A stretch of 64,000 nucleotides of DNA. It comes from an uncultured Spirochaetaceae bacterium (GTDB lineage Bacteria; Spirochaetota; Spirochaetia; Treponematales; Treponemataceae). Below, piece after piece: positions 21,013 through 28,604 of this stretch. Position numbers and translations under genes: made by a program. The DNA is taken from contig CADANN010000005.1 in NCBI GenBank assembly GCA_902789325.1, forward strand, positions 1 through 64,000. Direction: 5' to 3'. Every line of letters starts with the position of its first letter. Within the stretch, counting starts at the first letter, position 1. The notes under the pieces are model-generated. The model worked only from the letters and a program-made list of their open reading frames with translations. It did not search any database and was not told the DNA's origin.

Positions 21013-22689
21013 TTAGCGGCCAAAGAAGCTCTTTACTTTCTGCCAGAATGTCTTCTTCTGTTCTGGAGCAGGTTTCTGTGTACCACGAGGAGCGTTGCCC
21101 TTGTTGTAAGACTTCTTTTTGTAATCGCCTTTTTTATAATCGCCCTTCTTGTAGTTAGATTTCTTAGAATCGTAAGGCTTTTTCTTGTAGTCGTTCTTCT
21201 TGAAATCGCCCTTAGATGAAGCTCCGCCAGCAGCATATGCTTCTTTGTACATCTTCATGCGCTCTTCATAAGAAAGACCAGCGAGTTTTGCAGGGTCGAT
21301 ATATGGCTTACGCTGATGTTTGTCATCACGTCCTTTTCCGCCCTTCTTATAATCGCCTTTCTTACCATCATAAGATTTTTTGTAGCCGTCACCTTTCCTA
21401 CCGTGTCCACGTCTGTCATCACGCTCATCGCGTCTGCGGTTATGAATGTCGCCGTCTTTACCTTTGCGATAGCCGCCACGATTATCATAATCATCATCAC
21501 CACGCCAGTTTTCTGTCTTAATGTACATTCCGGCAGACTTGTCTTCTTCCATCTGATCTGGATAAGCAACAGTTGCAGGAATAGACATTTCGATATAGCG
21601 CTCAATTGCAGGAAGATTGTAAACATCCTGTTCTGAACAGAAAGTATAAGCCTTTCCAGATTTTCCAGCACGTGCTGTACGGCCAATGCGGTGAACATAG
21701 TTTTCAGCTTCAACAGGAAGATCATAGTTGATTACCATTGCAAGATCATCAACATCAATACCGCGGGCAGCAACATCAGTTGCTACGAGAATCTTGATTT
21801 CTCCAGCTTTGAACTTCTTGAGAATTGCAAGACGCTTGCTCTGAGGAAGATCTCCAATCATAAACTCAGCCTGAATCTCGTTGATTACAAGACGTTTCGC
21901 AATAACTTCGCAGGAACGTTTTGTATTACAGAAGATGATTGCTGATTCTGGATTTTCGTGCTTAAGGATTCCAACAAGAAGCTTCATCTTTTCATCAGAT
22001 GAAACATGAAGAAGTTCCTGCTGAATCTCACTTACAGTAATATTTTCTGCTTCAATTGTGATTTCAACAGGATCACGTGTGTATTCCCATGCAAGGTTCT
22101 TTACATAAGTATTGAGAGTTGCAGAGAAAAGCATTGTCTGACGTGTTTCTGCTTCCGGGAGTTTCTTTAAGATTTTGCGCAAATCATCATAAAATCCCAT
22201 ATCAAACATGCGGTCTGCTTCATCAATTACACAGAAGTGAGAATTGCTGAGATCGAGGTTTCCGCCTTCGTTCAAGTCGATTACGCGGCCAGGAGTACCA
22301 ATAACAATATCAACACCTTTTTTAAGAGCCGCAATCTGCTTTTCGTAACCAACACCACCATAAACTGAAAAAGCTTTAAGTCCACTTGTTCCAACAAGAA
22401 CTTTAGCTTCTTCTTCAATCTGAACTGCAAGCTCACGAGTAGGAGCAAGAATCAAACATTTTTTGCCTGCATTTTCAGCTTTAATCATCTCGCCAATTAC
22501 TGCTACGAGATATGCACAAGTTTTTCCAGTTCCAGTCTGAGACTGAACATACAAATCCGGGCCCTTAGCCCCTTCTGCTGCTTTAGAAGCCTTAATTACC
22601 TGTTCCTGAACCGGTGTACAAGTCACATAACCGGCGGCTTCAATTCCCTTCAAAAGTCTTTCATCAAGACCAAACTCTGTAAAATCCAT
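21013..22689 (-). CDS. DEAD-box ATP-dependent RNA helicase
   Basis: 558 aa. It remodels RNA duplexes using ATP. All family motifs are present in order: Q motif near residues 25-30 (TPVQEQ), SQTGTGKT at 50-57, PTRELA, TPGR, DEAD (about 155), SAT, ATDVAARGID, and HRIGRTARAG. From about residue 400 the chain becomes a basic low-complexity tail rich in Lys, Gly, Tyr, Asp and Arg, typical of RhlE/CsdA-type helicases that use such tails for RNA binding; a short Pro/Arg-rich piece closes it. The gene has a long AT-rich leader of about 100 nt, reminiscent of cold-regulated helicase genes, but no cold box was identified. RhlE versus CsdA assignment cannot be made by eye. Confidence 0.95.
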   Translation of the reverse strand: MDFTEFGLDERLLKGIEAAGYVTCTPVQEQVIKASKAAEGAKGPDLYVQSQTGTGKTCAYLVAVIGEMIKAENAGKKCLILAPTRELAVQIEEEAKVLVGTSGLKAFSVYGGVGYEKQIAALKKGVDIVIGTPGRVIDLNEGGNLDLSNSHFCVIDEADRMFDMGFYDDLRKILKKLPEAETRQTMLFSATLNTYVKNLAWEYTRDPVEITIEAENITVSEIQQELLHVSSDEKMKLLVGILKHENPESAIIFCNTKRSCEVIAKRLVINEIQAEFMIGDLPQSKRLAILKKFKAGEIKILVATDVAARGIDVDDLAMVINYDLPVEAENYVHRIGRTARAGKSGKAYTFCSEQDVYNLPAIERYIEMSIPATVAYPDQMEEDKSAGMYIKTENWRGDDDYDNRGGYRKGKDGDIHNRRRDERDDRRGHGRKGDGYKKSYDGKKGDYKKGGKGRDDKHQRKPYIDPAKLAGLSYEERMKMYKEAYAAGGASSKGDFKKNDYKKKPYDSKKSNYKKGDYKKGDYKKKSYNKGNAPRGTQKPAPEQKKTFWQKVKSFFGR

Positions 22690-22825
22690 AAGATTTCCTT
22701 ATAAACGCCATAATGAGCGCACAAATATATTTTTACCGCACCGTACACAGACGGCGGGATAAATGCGATTTAAGAGATTATATTATAGTAGATTTTAGGG
22801 ATTGTGTATATATTGTGGATTGCCG

Positions 22826-22844
22826 CGTCGCCCTACGGGCGACG
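22826..22844. other. GC-rich palindrome in intergenic DNA
   Basis: An 8-bp perfect stem CGTCGCCC/GGGCGACG with a TAC loop, extended by TTGC/GCAA outside two unpaired positions, lies just after the stop of the 330-aa membrane protein gene. It is much more GC-rich than its AT-rich flanks and lacks a U-run on either side. It could be a terminator or an extragenic palindrome repeated elsewhere in the genome. Confidence 0.5.
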
Positions 22845-22854
22845 AAGCAATTGA

Positions 22855-23847
22855 TTATTCAGCTTTCTTAGTCTTCTTACCAAGTGCGATGCCTGTTGCC
22901 CAGAATACTGTTCCGCCAACAGCACATACAATGCCGCAAATCTTAAGGTGAGAAAGTACGATAGAAATGTATGACCAGATTCCTTCGTATACACCTTTTG
23001 GCATTCCAGCATCAGTGAGAGCTGCAGAAAGAAGGCCTGGAGCAACGCCCTGTGCAGTACAAGCAGCAACAAAAATCAAAATACCATCAACGAATACAGG
23101 AATGAAAACATAAACAAGCCATGAGAAAATATTTCTGTTGATAAGAAGAATAATCAAAGCAAGAAGAACACAAACGCCAATGCAGGCAAGGAAAACTTTG
23201 AGTGAAAGAATCAGCTCAACATATTTGAGGGCTGCAAGAGCTTCAGCATTTTCTTCCTTTGCAGTATCAAGAGCTGCTGAAACTTCTGTCTGAATCATTG
23301 CAACATTTTCTTCGATTACTTCATTAAGGCCAGTGCGGTCCACTACTTCACCAGTATGCTCTTCGTACATATCAAGAGACTTATTCATTACTTTCTGAAT
23401 ATCAGCAGCATCAATTTTTAGTTCAGTTGTTGAACCAGTCATGTAGCTCACAACTTCACCAGCATATTTATCAACAAAATCAGAAACATCAGGAGAAGCA
23501 AGAACTTCTGCAATAAACTCAGGCTCAACTTCAACACCGGCAGCATCAAGATAAGTCTGAACAAGTTCATTTACATCAAGATTTGTAAAATCAATAGAAC
23601 CTAAATCAAGGGCCGAAATATCAAAATCACCATAATCTTCATAAGCAGCAAGGTCATAGCGAACATCACCAGGATGGAAAAGTCCATCATTTACAGGCTC
23701 AATCTTAGAAACAGGCTTTAAAATTTCACTCGCCATCTTTGTAATAGCTGAATAGCTGAAGTCTGTACGTACAATGCCAAGCAATGCAGTTACAAGAAAA
23801 CATAAAGCAAAAATTATGCTTAGCAAGATTGAAAAGAATTTCTTCAT
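22855..23847 (-). CDS. Hypothetical membrane protein
   Basis: 330 aa, family not recognised. There is one N-terminal membrane helix (about 4-25). An acidic, soluble segment of about 190 residues, rich in Asp, Glu and Val, would face the periplasm. Three further hydrophobic helices follow (about 215-240, 245-265 and 290-320), and the tail is basic (GKKTKKAE). The start is supported by GGGAGT nine bases upstream. It lies 25 bp after the 65-aa gene and is probably co-transcribed with it. Confidence 0.75.
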   Translation of the reverse strand: MKKFFSILLSIIFALCFLVTALLGIVRTDFSYSAITKMASEILKPVSKIEPVNDGLFHPGDVRYDLAAYEDYGDFDISALDLGSIDFTNLDVNELVQTYLDAAGVEVEPEFIAEVLASPDVSDFVDKYAGEVVSYMTGSTTELKIDAADIQKVMNKSLDMYEEHTGEVVDRTGLNEVIEENVAMIQTEVSAALDTAKEENAEALAALKYVELILSLKVFLACIGVCVLLALIILLINRNIFSWLVYVFIPVFVDGILIFVAACTAQGVAPGLLSAALTDAGMPKGVYEGIWSYISIVLSHLKICGIVCAVGGTVFWATGIALGKKTKKAE

Positions 23848-23872
23848 AATTAAACTCCCTGACCTGAACAGT

Positions 23873-24070
23873 CTACTTCTTTTCGCGAGACTTAACTTTG
23901 TTCAAGTCTTTATAATAATCAAGATACTGACATAAAATACCAAGCGCCGCTTCAACGGTCTTCTGAACTTGAGGATCTTCGTCGGCTTCAACGACATTGC
24001 TTTCGTAAATCGCATCACGCAATTTGCAAAATTCATTATTCATAGCAAGATATTTTTCTGTAGCAGTCAT
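23873..24070 (-). CDS. Small hypothetical protein
   Basis: About 65 aa starting MTATEKYLAM. A longer reading from 24109 is possible, but it would overlap the divergent methyltransferase start and cross the likely promoter, so I prefer the ATG at 24070. The protein is helical and charged, with a QVQKTVEAALGILCQYLDYY segment and a basic end (KSREKK). No family recognised. It leads a likely two-gene unit with the downstream membrane protein. Confidence 0.65.
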   Translation of the reverse strand: MTATEKYLAMNNEFCKLRDAIYESNVVEADEDPQVQKTVEAALGILCQYLDYYKDLNKVKSREKK

Positions 24071-24107
24071 AGTTTTAATTATAACAGATATATGGTAAAA
24101 TCGCCAC

Positions 24108-25265
24108 ATGAATATTTCTAATAATGAAGATAAGACAAAATATCAGGCAGAGCTTTTTGCAAACAGACTTCGCCGCAAATACAAGGAACTCCGCAAACAG
24201 ATGCGCAAAAATCGCGTATGCTGCTACAGACTTTACGACAGAGATATCCCGGAAGTTCCAGTTTCTTTAGATTTATATGAATTTTTGCCGGATGAAGTTG
24301 ATTCCGTACTTGAAGCCGCACGTTTTATGGCAGCACAGAATGAAAGATTGAGTGCAAATGATCCAGCTGTAGAGCGCGAGATTAAGGAACGTACATTTGC
24401 CGTACTTTATTTATACGAACGTCCTTATGAAAAATCAGATGAAGAAGAAACTGCGTGGCTTGATGCAATGAGCGAAGCTGCTAGCAGTGTGATTGGAATT
24501 GATAAGAGTCATATTGTGCTTAAGGCAAGAGGAAAGAAGAGTCATAAGGAAGAAGATGAACAGTATCAGAAGAATGAAACTGGTAACGTTGTTGCCGGCC
24601 TCGTGATGGAACAGGGACAATTATTCCGATTGGATTTGACCAGCTATCTGGATACAGGTTTATTTTTTGACCACAGACCATTACGTGCGGTGGTGCGCGA
24701 TACCTGCAGCAAGAAGCGAGTGCTCAATTTGTTCTGTTATACAGGAAGTTTTTCTGTATACGCCGCACAGGGAAATGCCAGCTACGTTGAATCAGTAGAC
24801 TTATCGAATACGTATCTTGCGTGGGCAAAAGATAATATGAAACTGAATGGGTTTACCGATAAAAAACGGTTTGAATTTACACGTGCAGATTGTATGCGAT
24901 TTCTGCAGGAAAAAGCTGTGGCCGCAAAAACTGAAAAACTTGCCCCAGAAGAATTGTATGATTTGATTATTCTCGACCCGCCAACTTTCAGCAACAGCAA
25001 GGCCACCCCAGACGTATTAGATATAAACCGCGACTGGCCGCAGCTCGTAAAAGATTGTCTGAATATTCTAGCGCCGGGCGGAAGACTCTATTTCTCAACA
25101 AACTCAGAACGCATCAAATTCGACATCTCAAAAATCCCACCAAAAACCGCGAACGGTACCGAGTTTGAATGGAAAGACATCACAGAGCAGACAATACCAG
25201 TAGATTTTACAGGAAAGAAACCACACAAGGTGTGGGAGTTTAAGGTAGCTTCTAAATCCATTTAA
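24108..25265 (+). CDS. RlmI/RlmK-like rRNA methyltransferase
   Basis: 385 aa. A SAM-dependent methyltransferase resembling the RlmI/RlmK group that modifies 23S rRNA. Diagnostic features are YLDTGLFFDHRPLR before the Rossmann domain, the SAM-binding motif LNLFCYTGSFSVYAA near residue 205, an acidic motif ESVDLS, and LDPPTFSNSK near residue 290, where the DPP motif contacts the target base. The N-terminal 100 residues are helical and charged and lack an obvious PUA domain, so the exact target is open. The gene runs opposite to its left neighbour. Downstream is the structured RNA locus. Confidence 0.85.
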   Translation: MNISNNEDKTKYQAELFANRLRRKYKELRKQMRKNRVCCYRLYDRDIPEVPVSLDLYEFLPDEVDSVLEAARFMAAQNERLSANDPAVEREIKERTFAVLYLYERPYEKSDEEETAWLDAMSEAASSVIGIDKSHIVLKARGKKSHKEEDEQYQKNETGNVVAGLVMEQGQLFRLDLTSYLDTGLFFDHRPLRAVVRDTCSKKRVLNLFCYTGSFSVYAAQGNASYVESVDLSNTYLAWAKDNMKLNGFTDKKRFEFTRADCMRFLQEKAVAAKTEKLAPEELYDLIILDPPTFSNSKATPDVLDINRDWPQLVKDCLNILAPGGRLYFSTNSERIKFDISKIPPKTANGTEFEWKDITEQTIPVDFTGKKPHKVWEFKVASKSI

Positions 25266-25271
25266 TTTCAC

Positions 25272-25300
25272 TTGTCATTAATATAGAAAATCACTATACT
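25272..25300 (+). promoter_or_regulatory. Sense promoter of the small-peptide RNA
   Basis: TTGTCA (25272-25277), a 17-bp spacer, and TATACT (25295-25300). The predicted start (about 25306-25308) falls exactly at the left arm of the 12-bp inverted repeat, so the RNA would begin with GCACCCGCGACA. No other gene follows on this strand for many kilobases, so this promoter serves the locus itself. Confidence 0.75.
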
Positions 25301-25386
25301 AACAAGTGCACCCGCGACATGGGCGGATTGCCCCCAGTTCTTAATCAATCGCAAGATTGAAATAACTGAATTGGAGGGCGAAGCTA

Positions 25387-25491
25387 TTGAGTCTTTATGA
25401 AGCACTTGATCTGGCCTTCAGAGCCATCAAGTTTTTGTATGACATACTTAGCGCCCTTCTCCGTAGACGGAAGAAGAAGAAACGTAAGTAA
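25387..25491 (+). CDS. 34-aa amphipathic polybasic peptide, toxin-like
   Basis: A TTG start at 25387 lies 8 nt after a near-ideal ribosome binding site GGAGGG (25373-25378). The peptide begins (M)SLYEALDLAFRAIKF, continues LYDILSALL, and ends with nine consecutive basic residues, RRRKKKKRK. Polar residues E5, D8, R12, K15, D19 and S22 recur every 3-4 positions, giving a near-perfect amphipathic helix with a narrow polar face. Such a peptide would bind membranes or nucleic acid. The opening SLYEAL recalls the xVYESL start of Bacillus TxpA/BsrG type I toxins, from memory, although those have a fully hydrophobic helix. The site GGAGGGCG can pair with CGCCC...TCC inside the coding region (25452-25462), which could repress translation. 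Confidence 0.6.
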   Translation: MSLYEALDLAFRAIKFLYDILSALLRRRKKKKRK

Positions 25492-25530
25492 AAAATGGCC
25501 CACCCTGTCTTTGATCCACTCAGGATGGGC
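25490..25530 (-). terminator. Terminator of the antisense RNA
   Basis: On the minus strand the stem GCCCA-CCTG/CAGG-TGGGC (one internal mismatch, 13-nt loop) is followed by CA and six T residues. This is a canonical Rho-independent terminator pointing leftward, and its U-run overlaps the stop codon of the small peptide (TAA 25489-25491). Confidence 0.7.
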
Positions 25531-25591
25531 AATTTTCCGATTAATCGGATAACCTTACTGTGGGGCAAGACGCTTGTCGCGGGTGCCCTTT
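25490..25591 (-). ncRNA. Predicted antisense RNA, about 100 nt
   Basis: Inferred from a minus-strand promoter (25598-25625) and the terminator at 25490-25530. It would be fully complementary to the 3' untranslated part of the peptide mRNA and stop exactly at the peptide's stop codon. No start codon with a ribosome binding site is seen in it. The arrangement parallels 3'-overlapping antitoxin RNAs such as RatA and SR4 of Bacillus. Confidence 0.55.
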
Positions 25592-25597
25592 TCTTTA

Positions 25598-25625
25598 AAT
25601 ATACATTATTCCCCTAAAAAGTCAA
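25598..25625 (-). promoter_or_regulatory. Antisense promoter
   Basis: On the minus strand TTGACT (25620-25625), a 16-bp spacer and TATATT (25598-25603). It begins 10 bp after the stop of the 985-aa lipoprotein gene and fires into the structured locus, giving an RNA that starts at or just before the right arm of the inverted repeat. Confidence 0.65.
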
Positions 25626-25635
25626 GCACAAGTTT

Positions 25636-28593
25636 CTACTGAATTTTATCTTTTGCTGCATTATAGTAAGCTGCAATTTCGTCAGGCGAACGGGCAATCT
25701 TGGAAATTCGGAGTTCGTCAATATTATATGCACATATATATAGCTTATTATCATTCTCATACAAGGTTTGATTTAGGCCATCTTTATATGACATAAGTAC
25801 TCCATCCCTATAAACTGCCATATAATTTCCATTATAAACATAAGAATAAAAATGCCAGTTATTATCAGAGGCTAATCGAGAATTTATTTCATTATAACTT
25901 GAAGAGCCATCAAGATTTTTATAATAAACATAAGCACTTGATGCCCCAAATGAAAATGTTGAACCCTTACTTATTGAAAAATAATCATGTCCCTTTCGCC
26001 AGCATTCAAGTGTAAAAGCATTATCATTTAATTCAAGCGGTATTGAACCAGATGTATTAACATCTAATGCATAGCCATTTAAACAACCAGTGGCAAAAGA
26101 ATATGAAGAAACAGTATAAGTAGAATTTTCACCAATTTCTTTTCCATTGTTATCCAGATGCCAGATATAAATAGTATCAGAATCTTTCAACAACTGACCA
26201 CTTTCTGAATCAAAAGAATCTTCATAAGAACTATTATTTACATTTCTATTGATTGAGAAACTTACAGATTTTGAATTAGTATTATTAGCAGAATCCCAGA
26301 CAGTTGCAACAAGAGAATGAACACCTGCCGGCATATAAGAAAGTCCAAAAATATAGGAACCACTAAGCTTCTGACCACAACCATTAGAATGTGAATCTGA
26401 TACAATAATCTGATCATCTAATTTTATTTCTATCTTAATAATATTACCTTTATCACTTGCATCATAAGAAAGCTCTACAGAAGATGTGGCAACAGAATAA
26501 GAAGTTCCATCTGTAATAGAAAGATTAACAACAGGTGAGTCATAAGGTACTTCATGGAGCAAAGGACGTGAAATACAACCTTTGGTATCCTTAAGCTGTA
26601 CATAGATTGTTGCAAGTCCATCTGCAAGTTTATCAAAATCAACTGTATAATTTATATTTTTATTATAAGTCTTCCATTCAGTAGTTTTTAATACCTCAAG
26701 ACTCTGCGCAATTCGCATTGAAGTAATTTCATTTGCATGATATACAGGAGAAATTTTGATTGTCAGATCAGGAGATGTACTTTCTGGATAGTAAGTACCT
26801 ACATCAAAAGTATAATTATTGATTGTATAATCAAAATCAATATAAGCATCTCCTAGATATCCGGCACCTTCAATCAGTTCGCTTGCCCAATTAGAATAAT
26901 AAACCTTCATCCATTCAAAATTATCATAATAATCTGTAATGAAAGAAAGATTCTGATTTTCACCTTTTCCAATTAATTCCTCTGTCTGACTTTGTCCCCA
27001 GTAATTACCTGTAAGATTGAAATACTCATTTGATAAATAAGAAGTATTTGAGGAATTAAAAATAACACCTTCGTAATCAATAAAGTTATTTCCAGTTATA
27101 TTAGAAGAGGTATACAAAGAATCATATGATATTGGACATGCATATACATTATTTGCAGTAAATACACCTCTAAAGTCATAAAAATATACAGCTCCATTTT
27201 TAATAGAATTATTTTTATATTGAGAATATCCACTTACTGTAACATTTCCCAAAATATTATTATTTGTGAATATTGAAGAATTACCCCAGTTAGTATTATT
27301 ACTATCTCCATGTATAACGTTATTTATAATAGTTCCACGAGAACATGAAATATTACAATCAATTATATTATGAGTTAATAAAGAATCACTTCCAATTTTG
27401 ATTGCTCCCGAGCAACCTGCAAAAGTACATGAATCTACATAAGTTCCTTTATTTAAACTAAGAGGAGAACTTGCACCAATTATCATACAATTCTTAAAGA
27501 TGTTACCAGTAGAATATTCATAATTACTTTCTAGCGAAAGATTACCTCCACCATTAATAGATATACCATTCCAAGTTCCAAGATTATCACCAGATGGTAC
27601 AAAAATTATTGGTTCTGCTTCTGTACCTATTGCATTTACAGAACCATTAATCTTAAGATAATAAGCTCCTGTAAATTGTACTATTACACCTGGTTCAATT
27701 TTCAATTCATTACTTTCTTCAACAAGTAAATTACCAGTTACAATATAAGGACTGTTTTCTTTTGTTAAATGAAGATTATCACCAGTAAGAACACCCTTTA
27801 TTTCTGTACCATTTCCAAAATCAAAAGAAAGAGTATAACGGCCAATATCATTTCCATCATCAGCCCAAAGACCTAAATAATATACATCTGTTTCATCAAC
27901 ACTTAGAGTAATAGCCGCCTGTGTATTATTATCAATTGAATAATATTTATAAAGAGTTCCATTATTCTTAAAGAGTACAAGATCTGGATAATCTCCACTA
28001 GTTGAGATTGAAACAGGATACTCAACTCCCTTTACAAGTGCAGCACGAGTAAAAGACATTTCACCTGCTTTTAAGTTACCAGTATTTGCTCCTGTTGAAA
28101 GTGGTACTGTATAAAAGCTTGTACTAGCGGAGCCACCTTTTACTATAGTTACACTTGTTGCATTAGTACCGGAAGTAATTGCACAGTCTGCAGCATCCAG
28201 CAATTCAATCTGCAGATTACCTGCATTATAAGTTCCAGTTGGGACACCATCAAAAGTACAGGTATATACAGAGCCAGTGAAATTATCTGGTGCATTCGCA
28301 ACAGGAGATTTTATTGCTTCAGAAAGACTAATAGTTTTTATTCCAACCCAGTTACCATTTACAAGATAAGAAAGTCTTACTTTCTGAGTCTGTGGAGCTA
28401 TTGCACGACTAGACTTCTGTTCAGCAAGTGCATAATAGTCCGGAATAAACATCTTTACAGTTGCTGTACCAGCCCCATTCTGAAGAGTTGTAATTTCAGC
28501 TTTTTCTTCAAAAGTTTCAATTCCCTGAGAGCAGGAAATAAACAGACATATAGCAAAGAATAATGTAATAATAGTATTTATAATCTTTTTCAT
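25636..28593 (-). CDS. Beta-helix/LamG lipoprotein
   Basis: 985 aa. The lipoprotein signal has lipobox FISC (Cys21). The N-terminal region (about 40-260) is beta-rich. Residues about 265-590 have the GVLTGDNLHL opening, PGVIVQFTG and then many short NN-, GN- and NNxI-type turns, characteristic of a right-handed parallel beta-helix. Ig-like modules follow (about 620-800), then a LamG/concanavalin-like domain (about 820-975) with WHFYSYVYNG and DELRISKIARSPDEI. The architecture suggests carbohydrate or matrix binding, or polysaccharide contact at the cell surface. It starts 12 bp after the end of the larger paralogue, so the two are co-transcribed and probably arose by duplication. Confidence 0.82.
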   Translation of the reverse strand: MKKIINTIITLFFAICLFISCSQGIETFEEKAEITTLQNGAGTATVKMFIPDYYALAEQKSSRAIAPQTQKVRLSYLVNGNWVGIKTISLSEAIKSPVANAPDNFTGSVYTCTFDGVPTGTYNAGNLQIELLDAADCAITSGTNATSVTIVKGGSASTSFYTVPLSTGANTGNLKAGEMSFTRAALVKGVEYPVSISTSGDYPDLVLFKNNGTLYKYYSIDNNTQAAITLSVDETDVYYLGLWADDGNDIGRYTLSFDFGNGTEIKGVLTGDNLHLTKENSPYIVTGNLLVEESNELKIEPGVIVQFTGAYYLKINGSVNAIGTEAEPIIFVPSGDNLGTWNGISINGGGNLSLESNYEYSTGNIFKNCMIIGASSPLSLNKGTYVDSCTFAGCSGAIKIGSDSLLTHNIIDCNISCSRGTIINNVIHGDSNNTNWGNSSIFTNNNILGNVTVSGYSQYKNNSIKNGAVYFYDFRGVFTANNVYACPISYDSLYTSSNITGNNFIDYEGVIFNSSNTSYLSNEYFNLTGNYWGQSQTEELIGKGENQNLSFITDYYDNFEWMKVYYSNWASELIEGAGYLGDAYIDFDYTINNYTFDVGTYYPESTSPDLTIKISPVYHANEITSMRIAQSLEVLKTTEWKTYNKNINYTVDFDKLADGLATIYVQLKDTKGCISRPLLHEVPYDSPVVNLSITDGTSYSVATSSVELSYDASDKGNIIKIEIKLDDQIIVSDSHSNGCGQKLSGSYIFGLSYMPAGVHSLVATVWDSANNTNSKSVSFSINRNVNNSSYEDSFDSESGQLLKDSDTIYIWHLDNNGKEIGENSTYTVSSYSFATGCLNGYALDVNTSGSIPLELNDNAFTLECWRKGHDYFSISKGSTFSFGASSAYVYYKNLDGSSSYNEINSRLASDNNWHFYSYVYNGNYMAVYRDGVLMSYKDGLNQTLYENDNKLYICAYNIDELRISKIARSPDEIAAYYNAAKDKIQ

Positions 28594-28604
28594 TCTCTCA
28601 CCTC

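Larger units (their letters stand above)
25306..25596 (+). ncRNA. Structured peptide-encoding RNA with paired ends
   Basis: Predicted transcript of about 290 nt. Its 5' end (25308-25319) and 3' end (25575-25586) are perfect 12-bp inverted repeats. A second layer, TTGCCCC at 25328-25334 with GGGGCAA at 25562-25568, extends the closing helix to about 22 pairs around an internal loop. Inner hairpins include CTTGAT-TGGC/GCC-ATCAAG, GCCCACCCTG/CAGGATGGGC and TCCGATTAATCGGA. The 3' arm is followed by CCTTTTCTTT, which could support termination. Fold-back of 5' on 3' end is typical of type I toxin mRNAs. I looked for 6S RNA, tmRNA, RNase P and SRP signatures and found none. Confidence 0.6.

Noticed and set aside
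21216..21945. Open frames opposite the basic tail of the DEAD-box helicase
   Set aside because: Shadows of Lys/Asp/Gly-rich repeats; His- and Arg-rich products without start signals.
25397..25552. Alternative ATG frame overlapping the 34-aa peptide
   Set aside because: No ribosome binding site before its ATG, mixed composition without periodicity, and it runs through the 3' hairpin.
25306..25596. 6S RNA, tmRNA, RNase P or SRP RNA in the structured gap
   Set aside because: No tRNA-like T-arm or encoded CCA, no GAGGAAAGTCC-type RNase P core, no SRP tetraloop motif, and an excellent ribosome binding site plus a patterned peptide argue for an mRNA.
25306..25596. Retron msr-msd (complementary ends, internal hairpins)
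   Set aside because: No reverse transcriptase gene anywhere in the window, and two opposing promoters plus an antisense terminator fit a sense/antisense pair better.
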